This document shows positions 33,129 through 40,771 of a stretch of 64,000 nt of DNA, piece after piece (the first letter of the stretch is position 1; each line of letters starts with the position of its first letter). Below the pieces are notes generated by a model. It was not told the DNA's origin. It saw only the letters and a list, made by a program, of their open reading frames with translations, and ran no database searches. A program made the translations under genes and the position numbers. Source of the stretch: UBA1794 sp050946375. Its GTDB lineage: Bacteria; Bacteroidota; Bacteroidia; Bacteroidales; Bacteroidaceae. The DNA is taken from NCBI GenBank assembly GCA_050946375.1, contig JBMNUT010000013.1, forward strand, positions 25,005 to 89,004. The letters run 5' to 3'.

Positions 33129-34557
33129 AAGGGGTTGAATCGCGTTTTTCCAATAAGACGATGTTTTCTACGTGGTGGGTTTGGGGGAACATGTCGACGG
33201 GTTGCACTTTCCGTACCCGGTACATGGCGTCCATGAGCTGGAGGTCGCGGGCTTGGGTGGCAGGGTTGCAGCTGACGTAGACAATGCGCGAGGGGGCGGC
33301 CTTGAGGATTGCTTCTACTACGTCGGTATGCATGCCGGCGCGGGGAGGGTCGGTGATGATGACGTCCGGACGGCCTTGCTCTTCGATGAAGTCCTCGGTA
33401 AGGATGTCTTTCATGTCGCCGGCGAAAAAGACGGTGTTCCCAATGCCGTTCAGTTGGGAATTGAAGCGTGCGTCCTCGATGGCTTCGGGCACGTATTCTA
33501 TTCCTACGACCTTTTTGGCCTGACGGGCTACGAAGTTGGCAATAGTGCCGGTGCCGGTGTATAAGTCGTAGACTAATTCGTTTCCGGTGAGCGCGGCAAA
33601 CTCGCGTACTACCTTATATAATATATATGCCTGCTCGTGATTGGTCTGATAGAATGACTTCGGTCCGACTTTGAACTGCAGGTTTTCCATTTCGGATATC
33701 ATGTAATCCCGCCCTTTGTAGCTCTTAATTTCCAAATCGTTGTAGGAATCGTTGCATTTGTTGTTTATGGCGTACATGAGCGACGTGATTTCCGGGAAAC
33801 TCTGTTCGGTAAACTGGAGCAGACTGCGGAACCGTTCCATCTCTTCCTCTGTCTCTATTCGGGCAATGAGTATGCACATCAGCTCGCCGCGGTTGGAAGA
33901 ACGGAGCACGAGGGTGCGGAGCATTCCGGTGCCTGCCCGCAGGTCGTAGAAAGGAAGTGCCTGTTCGTAGGCATAGTCGCGGATTCCGTTTCGGATGCGG
34001 TTGACGATATCGTCCATCAGCATGCATTCGTCGATGGCCAGTACCTTGTCGAACGCACCGGGGATGTGGAATCCTACGGTTTCGCGGTGGGGGTATTCTT
34101 TTCCTGCTGCAATTTCTTCGTAGGTCAGCCAGCGCTTGTTGGAGAAGGTGAACTCCAGTTTGTTGCGGTAGCGCATGGTTTTGGCGGAACCTAATATCGG
34201 ATTGATTTCCGGGAGCTCGATTTTTCCGATTCGCGTAAGGTTGTCTACCACTTGCTTCTGCTTGTATTTGAGTTGCTCCTCGTAGGGCAGAATCTGCCAT
34301 TTGCATCCTCCGCACAGCCCGTAGTGCTTGCAGAAGGGTTCACTGCGCTTTTCCGAATATTGATGGAAGGCAACGGCTTCTGCCTCTGCGTATGATCTTT
34401 TTTTCTTACGTACCTGGAGGTCTACTATGTCGCCGGGGACTACGTAAGGTACGAATACTACCAGGTTGTTCACCTTGGCCAGCGCCATACCTTCGGCAGC
34501 CACGTCTGTGATGAGCACATGCTCCAATAGGGGCAAGTTCTTTTTCTTTCTTCCCAT
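33118..34557 (-). CDS. rlmD: 23S rRNA (uracil-5-)-methyltransferase, RlmD/TrmA family
   Basis: A 479-residue SAM-dependent RNA m5U methyltransferase. After a basic N terminus comes a TRAM domain ('DVAAEGMALAKVNNLVVFVP'), an iron-sulfur site ('CKHYGLCGGCKW'), the SAM site ('VYDLYTGTGTIANFVA') and the catalytic cysteine in 'RIVYVSCNPATQARDL'. I start at the ATG at 34557 ('MGRKKKNLPLLEHV'); an ATG at 34581 would read through the promoter region. In this family the target is U1939 or U747 of 23S rRNA or U54 of tRNA, and sequence alone does not decide. It heads the minus-strand RNA-modification operon. Confidence 0.92.
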   Translation of the reverse strand: MGRKKKNLPLLEHVLITDVAAEGMALAKVNNLVVFVPYVVPGDIVDLQVRKKKRSYAEAEAVAFHQYSEKRSEPFCKHYGLCGGCKWQILPYEEQLKYKQKQVVDNLTRIGKIELPEINPILGSAKTMRYRNKLEFTFSNKRWLTYEEIAAGKEYPHRETVGFHIPGAFDKVLAIDECMLMDDIVNRIRNGIRDYAYEQALPFYDLRAGTGMLRTLVLRSSNRGELMCILIARIETEEEMERFRSLLQFTEQSFPEITSLMYAINNKCNDSYNDLEIKSYKGRDYMISEMENLQFKVGPKSFYQTNHEQAYILYKVVREFAALTGNELVYDLYTGTGTIANFVARQAKKVVGIEYVPEAIEDARFNSQLNGIGNTVFFAGDMKDILTEDFIEEQGRPDVIITDPPRAGMHTDVVEAILKAAPSRIVYVSCNPATQARDLQLMDAMYRVRKVQPVDMFPQTHHVENIVLLEKRDSTPYEK

Positions 34558-34578
34558 AATCTGATGTGAAAAACGGCA

Positions 34579-34586
34579 CAAAGATA
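34579..34586 (-). promoter_or_regulatory. rlmD operon promoter -7 box
   Basis: The minus strand reads TATCTTTG, a perfect TAnnTTTG match 22 bases upstream of the chosen ATG; this supports the shorter start. Confidence 0.65.
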
Positions 34587-34666
34587 CGGTTTTGTTTCCA
34601 ATCGCTTGTTTGATAGGGGGAATGAATTGGACAAAAAGAATAATTCTTTAAAAAAACGTTCAGAAC

Positions 34667-34698
34667 TTTGCAAGGAATTGAAAAAAACTTTAGCTTTG
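34667..34698 (+). promoter_or_regulatory. ppdK promoter
   Basis: TTTG at 34667-34670 and TAGCTTTG at 34691-34698 with a 20-base spacer form a consensus Bacteroidetes promoter, about 38 bases before the ATG. Confidence 0.75.
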
Positions 34699-34735
34699 AA
34701 GCAAACTTTATATTTAAATAATAGAAGTAATATCC

Positions 34736-37465
34736 ATGGACAACAAAAAGAGAGTGTATACCTTTGGTAACGGACAGGCCGAGGGTAATGCTAAAATGAG
34801 AGAGGAATTGGGAGGTAAAGGAGCTAATCTTGCCGAAATGAACTTGATTGGCGTTCCGGTTCCTCCTGGTTTTACTATTACTACCGACGTCTGCAACGAA
34901 TATTACAAGGTAGGACAAGAGAAAATCGTAGAATTGCTTGAGAAAGAAGTGAACGCAGCTGTGGCTCACGTGGAGAACTTGATGAACTGCAAGTTCGGAA
35001 GCGTTGAGAATCCGTTGCTGGTATCTGTCCGCTCCGGAGCGCGCGCTTCCATGCCGGGCATGATGGATACGATTTTGAATTTGGGATTGAACGACGAAGT
35101 AGCCGAAGGAATGGTGAAGAAGACTGGGAATCCTCATTTCGTGTACGACTCGTATCGTCGTTTTGTACAGATGTATGGCGATGTGGTGCTGGGCATGAAG
35201 CCGGCCAACAAGGAGGATATTGATCCTTTCGAAGCCATAATTGAGGAGGTTAAAGCCATTCGTGGTATCAAACTGGATAAGGATTTGTCAGTAGAAGAGC
35301 TGAAAGAACTGGTAACCCGCTTCAAGAAAGCCATTAAGGACCAGACGGGCAAGGATTTCCCCGTAGATCCTATGGAACAGTTGTGGGGTGCCATATGCGC
35401 CGTGTTCCGCAGCTGGATGAACGAACGGGCTATCCTCTATCGTAAAATGGAAGGAATTCCTGACGAGTGGGGAACCGCTGTTTCGGTCATGGCAATGGTC
35501 TTCGGCAATATGGGCGAGACTTCGGCTACGGGCGTATGCTTCAGCCGCGATGCTGCTACGGGCGAAAACTTGTTCAATGGCGAGTATCTGGTCAATGCAC
35601 AGGGCGAAGATGTGGTAGCCGGCATACGTACTCCGCAGCAAATCACGATTGAAGGTTCGCGTCGCTGGGCTGCTTTGCAGGGAATCTCCGAAGAAGACCG
35701 CGCAAGCAAGTATCCTTCGATGGAAGAAGCCATGCCGGAAATCTATAAGCAGCTGGATGCTATTCAGGATAAACTGGAGAAGCATTATCGCGACATGCAG
35801 GACATGGAGTTTACGGTTCAGGAAGGCAAACTCTGGTTCTTGCAGACTCGTAACGGAAAGCGTACGGGTACGGCCATGGTGAAGATTGCGATGGACTTGG
35901 TTCGCGAGGGCATTATCGATGAAAAGACGGCTTTGATGCGTTGCGAACCGCAGAAGTTGGACGAACTCTTGCATCCGGTCTTTGACAAAGAGGCCCTGAA
36001 AAAGGCAAAAGTCATAACGCGTGGTTTGCCTGCTTCTCCGGGTGCTGCCTGCGGACAGATTGTGTTCCATGCCGACGACGCTCAGAAATGGCGCGAAGAC
36101 GGGCATCGGGTTGTGATGGTACGTATCGAGACTTCTCCGGAAGACCTGGCCGGTATGTCGGCAGCCGAAGGCATCCTGACGGCTCGCGGCGGTATGACTT
36201 CGCATGCTGCGGTAGTAGCGCGCGGAATGGGTAAGTGCTGCGTTTCCGGAGCGGGTGCAATCAACGTAAGTTACAAGAATAAAACGGTTGAAATCGAAGG
36301 CGTTTTATATAAGGAAGGCGACTATATTTCGATAAACGGCTCGACCGGTGAAGTCTATGCCGGTGAGATTCCTACGAAAGCGGCAGAACTTTCCGGCGAT
36401 TTTAAGGCTTTGATGGATTTGTGCGACAAGTACACCAAATTGCAGGTGCGTACCAATGCGGATACTCCCTATGATGCACGGGTGGCACGCGCATTCGGAG
36501 CTAAAGGTATCGGCTTGACTCGTACGGAGCACATGTTCTTCGAAGACCAAAAGATTATTGCCATGCGGGAAATGATCTTGGCTGATACGGTAGAAGGCCG
36601 CAAGCGCGCTCTTGAAAAACTGTTGCCTTACCAGAAAGCCGACTTCAAGGGAATTCTGGAAGCTATGGACGGTTGCCCGGTTAATATCCGTCTGCTCGAT
36701 CCTCCTCTCCATGAGTTCGTTCCGCACGATTTGCAGGGTCAGCAAAAGATGGCCGAGGAAATGGGCGTAAGCGTAGAAGAAATACAGAAACACGTAGCCA
36801 GCCTGGCTGAAAACAACCCGATGCTGGGTCACCGTGGCTGCCGTCTTGGCATCACTTTCCCCGAGATAACCGCTATGCAGACCCGTGCCATTCTCAGTGC
36901 CGCATGCGAGTTGAAGAAAGAAGGTAAGAACCCGCAGCCCGAAATCATGGTTCCGTTGATCGGTATCTTGTATGAGTTGAAGCAACAGAAGGAAGTAATC
37001 TTGAAGACAGCCGAAGAGGTATTTGCCGAACAAGGCATCAAAGTGCACTTCGAAATCGGTACTATGATTGAAATTCCGCGTGCCGCTCTCACAGCCGACA
37101 AGATTGCTTCGGAAGCCGAGTACTTCTCTTTTGGTACGAACGACTTGACTCAAATGACATTCGGCTACTCGCGTGATGATATTGCCAGCTTCTTGCCCGT
37201 ATATCTTGAGAAGAAAATTTTGAAAGTCGATCCGTTCCAGGTTCTGGACCAGAACGGTGTTGGGCAATTGATTCAGATGGCCGTAGAGAAAGGTCGTCGG
37301 GTACGTCCCAACCTGCGTACCGGTATTTGTGGAGAGCATGGCGGCGAACCTTCGTCGGTTAAGTTCTGTGCGAAAATCGGCATGAATTATACCTCATGCT
37401 CTCCTTTCCGCGTGCCTATAGCCCGTCTCGCGGCGGCGCAGGCTGCGGTAGAGGATACTCTCTAA
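34736..37465 (+). CDS. ppdK: Pyruvate, phosphate dikinase
   Basis: PPDK interconverts pyruvate, ATP and phosphate with PEP, AMP and pyrophosphate. At 909 residues it has family length. The N-terminal nucleotide-binding domain includes 'ELGGKGANLAEMNLIGVPVP' and 'VSVRSGARASMPGMMDTILN'. The phospho-carrier histidine is about residue 490 in 'GGMTSHAAVVARGMGK'. The C-terminal PEP domain has 'GLTRTEHMFFE', 'EIGTMIEIPRAALTADKIA' and the catalytic cysteine in 'NYTSCSPFRVPIARLAAAQ'. The gene is monocistronic with a clear promoter and terminator. It is the last core gene before the conjugative element. Confidence 0.97.
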   Translation: MDNKKRVYTFGNGQAEGNAKMREELGGKGANLAEMNLIGVPVPPGFTITTDVCNEYYKVGQEKIVELLEKEVNAAVAHVENLMNCKFGSVENPLLVSVRSGARASMPGMMDTILNLGLNDEVAEGMVKKTGNPHFVYDSYRRFVQMYGDVVLGMKPANKEDIDPFEAIIEEVKAIRGIKLDKDLSVEELKELVTRFKKAIKDQTGKDFPVDPMEQLWGAICAVFRSWMNERAILYRKMEGIPDEWGTAVSVMAMVFGNMGETSATGVCFSRDAATGENLFNGEYLVNAQGEDVVAGIRTPQQITIEGSRRWAALQGISEEDRASKYPSMEEAMPEIYKQLDAIQDKLEKHYRDMQDMEFTVQEGKLWFLQTRNGKRTGTAMVKIAMDLVREGIIDEKTALMRCEPQKLDELLHPVFDKEALKKAKVITRGLPASPGAACGQIVFHADDAQKWREDGHRVVMVRIETSPEDLAGMSAAEGILTARGGMTSHAAVVARGMGKCCVSGAGAINVSYKNKTVEIEGVLYKEGDYISINGSTGEVYAGEIPTKAAELSGDFKALMDLCDKYTKLQVRTNADTPYDARVARAFGAKGIGLTRTEHMFFEDQKIIAMREMILADTVEGRKRALEKLLPYQKADFKGILEAMDGCPVNIRLLDPPLHEFVPHDLQGQQKMAEEMGVSVEEIQKHVASLAENNPMLGHRGCRLGITFPEITAMQTRAILSAACELKKEGKNPQPEIMVPLIGILYELKQQKEVILKTAEEVFAEQGIKVHFEIGTMIEIPRAALTADKIASEAEYFSFGTNDLTQMTFGYSRDDIASFLPVYLEKKILKVDPFQVLDQNGVGQLIQMAVEKGRRVRPNLRTGICGEHGGEPSSVKFCAKIGMNYTSCSPFRVPIARLAAAQAAVEDTL

Positions 37466-37505
37466 GTTTAGAAGCCCTCAGGCAGAATAGCAATTAAAAT
37501 TTGTA

Positions 37506-37547
37506 TCAGGCTGTAATCTACCGATTTATACGGTGATTACAGCCTGA
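37506..37547 (+). terminator. Intrinsic terminator-like hairpin after ppdK
   Basis: TCAGGCTGTAATC and GATTACAGCCTGA are perfectly complementary 13-base arms, with an inner CCG/CGG pair. The U-tract is weak. It marks the likely end of core sequence before the inserted element. Confidence 0.7.
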
Positions 37548-37616
37548 GTTGCGTTAAGACAGTTCGTGCAGTTGACATCAAAAAATGAGCCAAATGAGCA
37601 TATTTGTTTTACTCTA

Positions 37617-37657
37617 TGTTTACCCCAAAAATCATCATGTTTACCCCTGTTTACCCC
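37617..37657. repeat. Three TGTTTACCCC direct repeats (possible attL/integrase sites)
   Basis: TGTTTACCCC occurs at 37617-37626, 37638-37647 and 37648-37657, the last two directly adjacent and the first 21 bases from the second. They lie 38 bases upstream of the recombinase gene, where the left attachment site is expected. They may be integrase core or arm sites, or an operator of the int gene. Confidence 0.55.
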
Positions 37658-37694
37658 AAAGAATTTATAGTATTTATCTAAAAAGGAAATAGGT

Positions 37695-39191
37695 ATGACA
37701 ACATTTAAAGCAACGGTAAAAAAGCCAAGAAGCGATGGCTTCTACACAGTTTACATCAGGATTACGCATCAGCGCAAATCCAGTTACATTAAAACAAATA
37801 AAATTGTAGACGCTGCTCATATTACGAAAGGTGGTGATCTCACCGACCCTGTTGTGAATGAGTATTGCGCTATGCTCATCAGACAATATACGGACCGCCT
37901 GAACCGTGTAAATGCGACTTGCTGGGAAATAAAGGAAGTGATAGAGTTCTTGTTGAAAGACGATGAAGAAGCGTGCTTCAGTGATTACGCACGAAAGTTC
38001 ATAGACAGAATGGAAGCGGATGGACACGAACGCAATGCAAAGAATTACAGGCTTGCGGTAAACCATTTAGAACGCTTCATGGGGACAACCCGACTTCTGT
38101 TTAGTAACTTGTCGTCTTCTGCAATAAATCTTTGGATAGAGAGTCTGTCAAAGACAAACCGAGCCAAAGAAATGTATCCTACTTGTGTACGACAGATTTT
38201 CAAAAAAGCCATAGTTGAACTGAACGATGAAGAGCGTGGTGTTATACGTATAAAGTTCAATCCTTGGTTGAAGGTGACAATTCCCAAATCAGACAATACC
38301 ATGAAACGTGCCATCAGTGCCGAAGCCTGCCGCGAGTTCTTTAACCGTCCTCTTCCCAAAACAAAGATGCTGTCTCCACTACCGGAACTTGGCAGGGATG
38401 TAGCACTTCTATCGCTGTGCATTGGCGGCATCAATACTGTTGACCTTTATGGACTCAAAAAGAAAGACTACAACAATGGCATTATTGGTTATAAAAGGGC
38501 AAAAACACGCCATAGTCGCAGAGACGAGGCATATATGGAAATGAGGATAGAGCCATTTATCCAAGAGACCTTTAATAAGTATCTCTCCAAAGATGAGCAT
38601 GATGAGTACCTATTTATATTCCACAGCCGTTACAGCAATTCCGACAGTTTCAATGCCAACGTGAATATCGGAATACGCAAGATATGCGCCGACATGGGGA
38701 TGAAAAAGGAGGACTACTATTGCTATTACACGTTCAGGCATACGTGGGCGACCATTGCTCAAAACGACTGTGATGCCAATCTTTATGAAGTTGCATTTGG
38801 CATGAATCACAGTCATGGGTTCAATGTGACAAGAGGCTACTTAAAACTGGATTTTACCCCTGCATGGGAACTTAACGCCAAGATTATTGATTTCATTTTC
38901 TTCAGTAACAAGAAGAGTAAACAAGGCAAAGCCCGTGACCTTGAAGCCCCAGAGGAAAAACTTTTCCGTATTTCAAAAAAGATGATGATATACGGACGCG
39001 CTTATTTCAAAGGGGATGTTGTTGGTGAACTAACAGATATCGGTTTTAGTAATGTTGATGAAGTTATTTCCGAACTAGTCAAGCAACTACCCAAAGATAT
39101 TCCTATCGGTTGTACAGTCCAATTCAGACTTAAAAATTGTGATAGTCAAAGAGAGGTTGTCTATGAAAGAAGCAAAGGCAAAGGATTTTAG
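37695..39191 (+). CDS. Tyrosine recombinase (integrase) of the conjugative element
   Basis: A 498-residue site-specific recombinase. Core-binding phrases lie near 130-200 ('FSDYARKFIDRMEADGHERN'). The catalytic part has 'TFRHTWATIAQ' (R and H of box II, about residue 346-348) and the nucleophile Tyr about residue 382 in 'VTRGYLKLD'. The box I arginine is not seen: the region reads 'LSLCIGGINTVDLYGLKKKD', with Asn where Arg is usual. Such a replacement is known for the CTnDOT integrase, which has Ser there. About 115 residues follow the catalytic tyrosine, an unusually long C-terminal tail that I cannot assign. The gene lies at the left end of the element beside the presumed attachment site. 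Confidence 0.92.
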   Translation: MTTFKATVKKPRSDGFYTVYIRITHQRKSSYIKTNKIVDAAHITKGGDLTDPVVNEYCAMLIRQYTDRLNRVNATCWEIKEVIEFLLKDDEEACFSDYARKFIDRMEADGHERNAKNYRLAVNHLERFMGTTRLLFSNLSSSAINLWIESLSKTNRAKEMYPTCVRQIFKKAIVELNDEERGVIRIKFNPWLKVTIPKSDNTMKRAISAEACREFFNRPLPKTKMLSPLPELGRDVALLSLCIGGINTVDLYGLKKKDYNNGIIGYKRAKTRHSRRDEAYMEMRIEPFIQETFNKYLSKDEHDEYLFIFHSRYSNSDSFNANVNIGIRKICADMGMKKEDYYCYYTFRHTWATIAQNDCDANLYEVAFGMNHSHGFNVTRGYLKLDFTPAWELNAKIIDFIFFSNKKSKQGKARDLEAPEEKLFRISKKMMIYGRAYFKGDVVGELTDIGFSNVDEVISELVKQLPKDIPIGCTVQFRLKNCDSQREVVYERSKGKGF

Positions 39192-39258
39192 CCCGTTTGT
39201 CAGTAAGTCCAAACACCTGACATGAGGGAAAAACACCATTCCATCCGAATACAGCACG

Positions 39259-39293
39259 AAGCCGTACCTACCCTTTCAAGACAGGTGCGGCTT
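39259..39293. terminator. Terminator-like hairpin after the integrase
   Basis: AAGCCGTACCT and AGGTGCGGCTT pair over 11 bases with one mismatch around a 13-base loop. It lies between the integrase and the minus-strand small membrane gene and could serve both. Confidence 0.5.
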
Positions 39294-39306
39294 TGCTGCT
39301 TCGCCC

Positions 39307-39519
39307 TTATTTTGAATCCGGCGGACGGTTTGCGCTACATCGCCCCAAGAGGATGCCGACTAATAGCAATAACCCCTTCCATAAAAGGACACATCCCTTC
39401 TTCACCAGCCATCCGGCAAGCCGCAGCACGTTCCTTGCCAGCCATAATACCAACCGCCACAACAGCGAAAGCACGATGATGACCGGTACCAGGTATATTA
39501 TCAGTAACAGTTCAAACAT
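39307..39519 (-). CDS. Small hydrophobic protein, unknown function
   Basis: A 70-residue frame from the ATG at 39519 ('MFELLLIIYLVPVIIVLSLL') with two hydrophobic stretches separated by a basic segment ('RLVLWLARNVLRLAGWLVKK') and a polar tail. It could be a small membrane protein of the element; the family is not recognised. It is the only plausible gene in the 1.15-kb gap between the integrase and the mobilisation genes. Confidence 0.45.
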   Translation of the reverse strand: MFELLLIIYLVPVIIVLSLLWRLVLWLARNVLRLAGWLVKKGCVLLWKGLLLLVGILLGRCSANRPPDSK

Positions 39520-40103
39520 ATACTCAAATTTAAGTAAAGCCATAAGCCATACGAGGCCATTTTTCACTTTAAATATACTAAAAATCAACGAGATATGGAA
39601 ATTTTACAGCAGCTATTTCCCGGTAAAATCACTAATTGTCAGATGAATATCCATTACGCTTGCATATCAAGATTGCTTCATATCTATAGCTTGGAAGATA
39701 CGGGTGACAAGTGTCGTATTTCCCAAAATTCAAGGCTGTCAAGTGCATATATTTCTGGTTATTCAAGTCTGATGAATGGATGCAAAGGAATGTAATGGAC
39801 TACTTAACCACCCATAACCTTATTGTATTCTACTGAAAAATCCAAGCTCATTACTAATCTGTTAAATGAAAACCGCAGTTCCCTTTTCCCTCCTGTTGTC
39901 GGACGAGCGGATAATGTTCCCGATAATTCACGGATGGATGAATCGACATAAGCACCCAGCTGAAACTAGCCTAATCTTCATCCCATATATCGAAATTCCA
40001 CGCAATCGAAAAACATCATACACATAAATACAAAGCAAATTTCACTGGCATACCCAGCAATCGGATGTCCTTGATACCACGGTCAAAATGGTACGCTCCT
40101 TGA
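39520..40103. other. Intergenic stretch without a supported gene
   Basis: This stretch is AT-rich compared with the tra region. A plus-strand 66-codon frame at 39595-39795 has no recognisable features. I see no clear repeat, promoter or RNA here; it may be decayed element DNA. Confidence 0.4.
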
Positions 40104-40153
40104 AGAATAGTGTTGTGCATTTTGTACGGAAGCTCCTTTCCACGGTAATTTTG
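40104..40153 (+). promoter_or_regulatory. Mobilisation promoter with shared upstream block
   Basis: The block AGTGTTGTGCATTT begins at 40109 (extended left to AGAAT at 40104). It overlaps a TTTG -33 element and lies 37 bases before a TAATTTTG -7 box (40146-40153). The same arrangement occurs upstream of traA and of the DUF4099 operon. Confidence 0.6.
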
Positions 40154-40206
40154 GCGCAAAAAAGAACCCGGGATGACATAGCCCTGCGTTGCAGGATTTT
40201 CCAAGC

Positions 40207-40258
40207 AAGTTGTACTTTTGTGGCCACAAAACTCCGTTTGTTCCCCCAAAAGTGACTT
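40207..40258. other. Candidate oriT / relaxosome region
   Basis: A perfect 16-base palindrome, TTTTGTGGCCACAAAA (40216-40231), overlaps a TACTTTTG box. A wider inverted repeat pairs 40207-40220 with 40247-40258 (ACTTTTG/CAAAAGT cores). The location just upstream of the relaxosome and relaxase genes fits an origin of transfer, but no nick site can be assigned. Confidence 0.4.
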
Positions 40259-40345
40259 GCCGGATGCCCTGCATCGGAGCGGCACCGCCGCTGTTTCGCC
40301 CTGCGAAATAAGGTAAGACAATCCCGGCCTGCCAAGCACCGAAGT

Positions 40346-40696
40346 ATGAAGGAACAAAGGAACAAGTACATCAAGGTAAGGATGACCCTGGAGGAAGTCC
40401 GGGCGTTCAAGGAGAAATCGGCTGAATACAAGACCGTAAGCCATTACGTGCGCAAGGCACTCGAAGAGTATTCAAACGTAAGCGTCAGGCGGCAGCTTGA
40501 ACTCATGCAGGAACTCGGTTCGTTTTACCGCAGATACCAAAGCGAACTGTCCCATATCGGCGGGAACATCAACCAGGCGATGAAGCGTGCCAACGAGCTG
40601 GCGGTTGCAGGGTTGCTGCCGCCAAGCTATATCCGGGAAGTTCTGTTTCCGGTTATCTGGGACACACAAGAATCCGTCAACGGGATAAAAAGATAA
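40346..40696 (+). CDS. mobA: Relaxosome accessory protein (MobA/MobC-like)
   Basis: A 116-residue basic protein with an N-terminal ribbon-helix-helix-like segment ('NKYIKVRMTLEEVRAFKEKS', 'TVSHYVRKALEEY') and the C-terminal phrase 'LSHIGGNINQAMKRANELA', typical of plasmid mobilisation relaxosome proteins (MobC family). Such proteins bind oriT and help the relaxase nick DNA. It lies 75 bases upstream of the relaxase gene on the same strand, downstream of two promoters and the candidate oriT. Confidence 0.85.
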   Translation: MKEQRNKYIKVRMTLEEVRAFKEKSAEYKTVSHYVRKALEEYSNVSVRRQLELMQELGSFYRRYQSELSHIGGNINQAMKRANELAVAGLLPPSYIREVLFPVIWDTQESVNGIKR

Positions 40697-40771
40697 CTTG
40701 ACATCCTCACATCAAGAATAAACAAGCCTTAGAAACGGACATATCACCAACCAAGATAACACCACCCCAAG

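Noticed and set aside
39595..39795. 66-codon plus-strand frame behind the integrase
   Set aside because: No recognisable motif, atypical composition and no promoter or downstream partner; kept only as a note.
40016..40444. Minus-strand 142-codon frame over the mob promoter and oriT region
   Set aside because: It overlaps the relaxosome gene start, both promoters and the inverted repeats. Its 'MHNTIL' segment matches the glucosaminidase start only because both contain the shared regulatory block.
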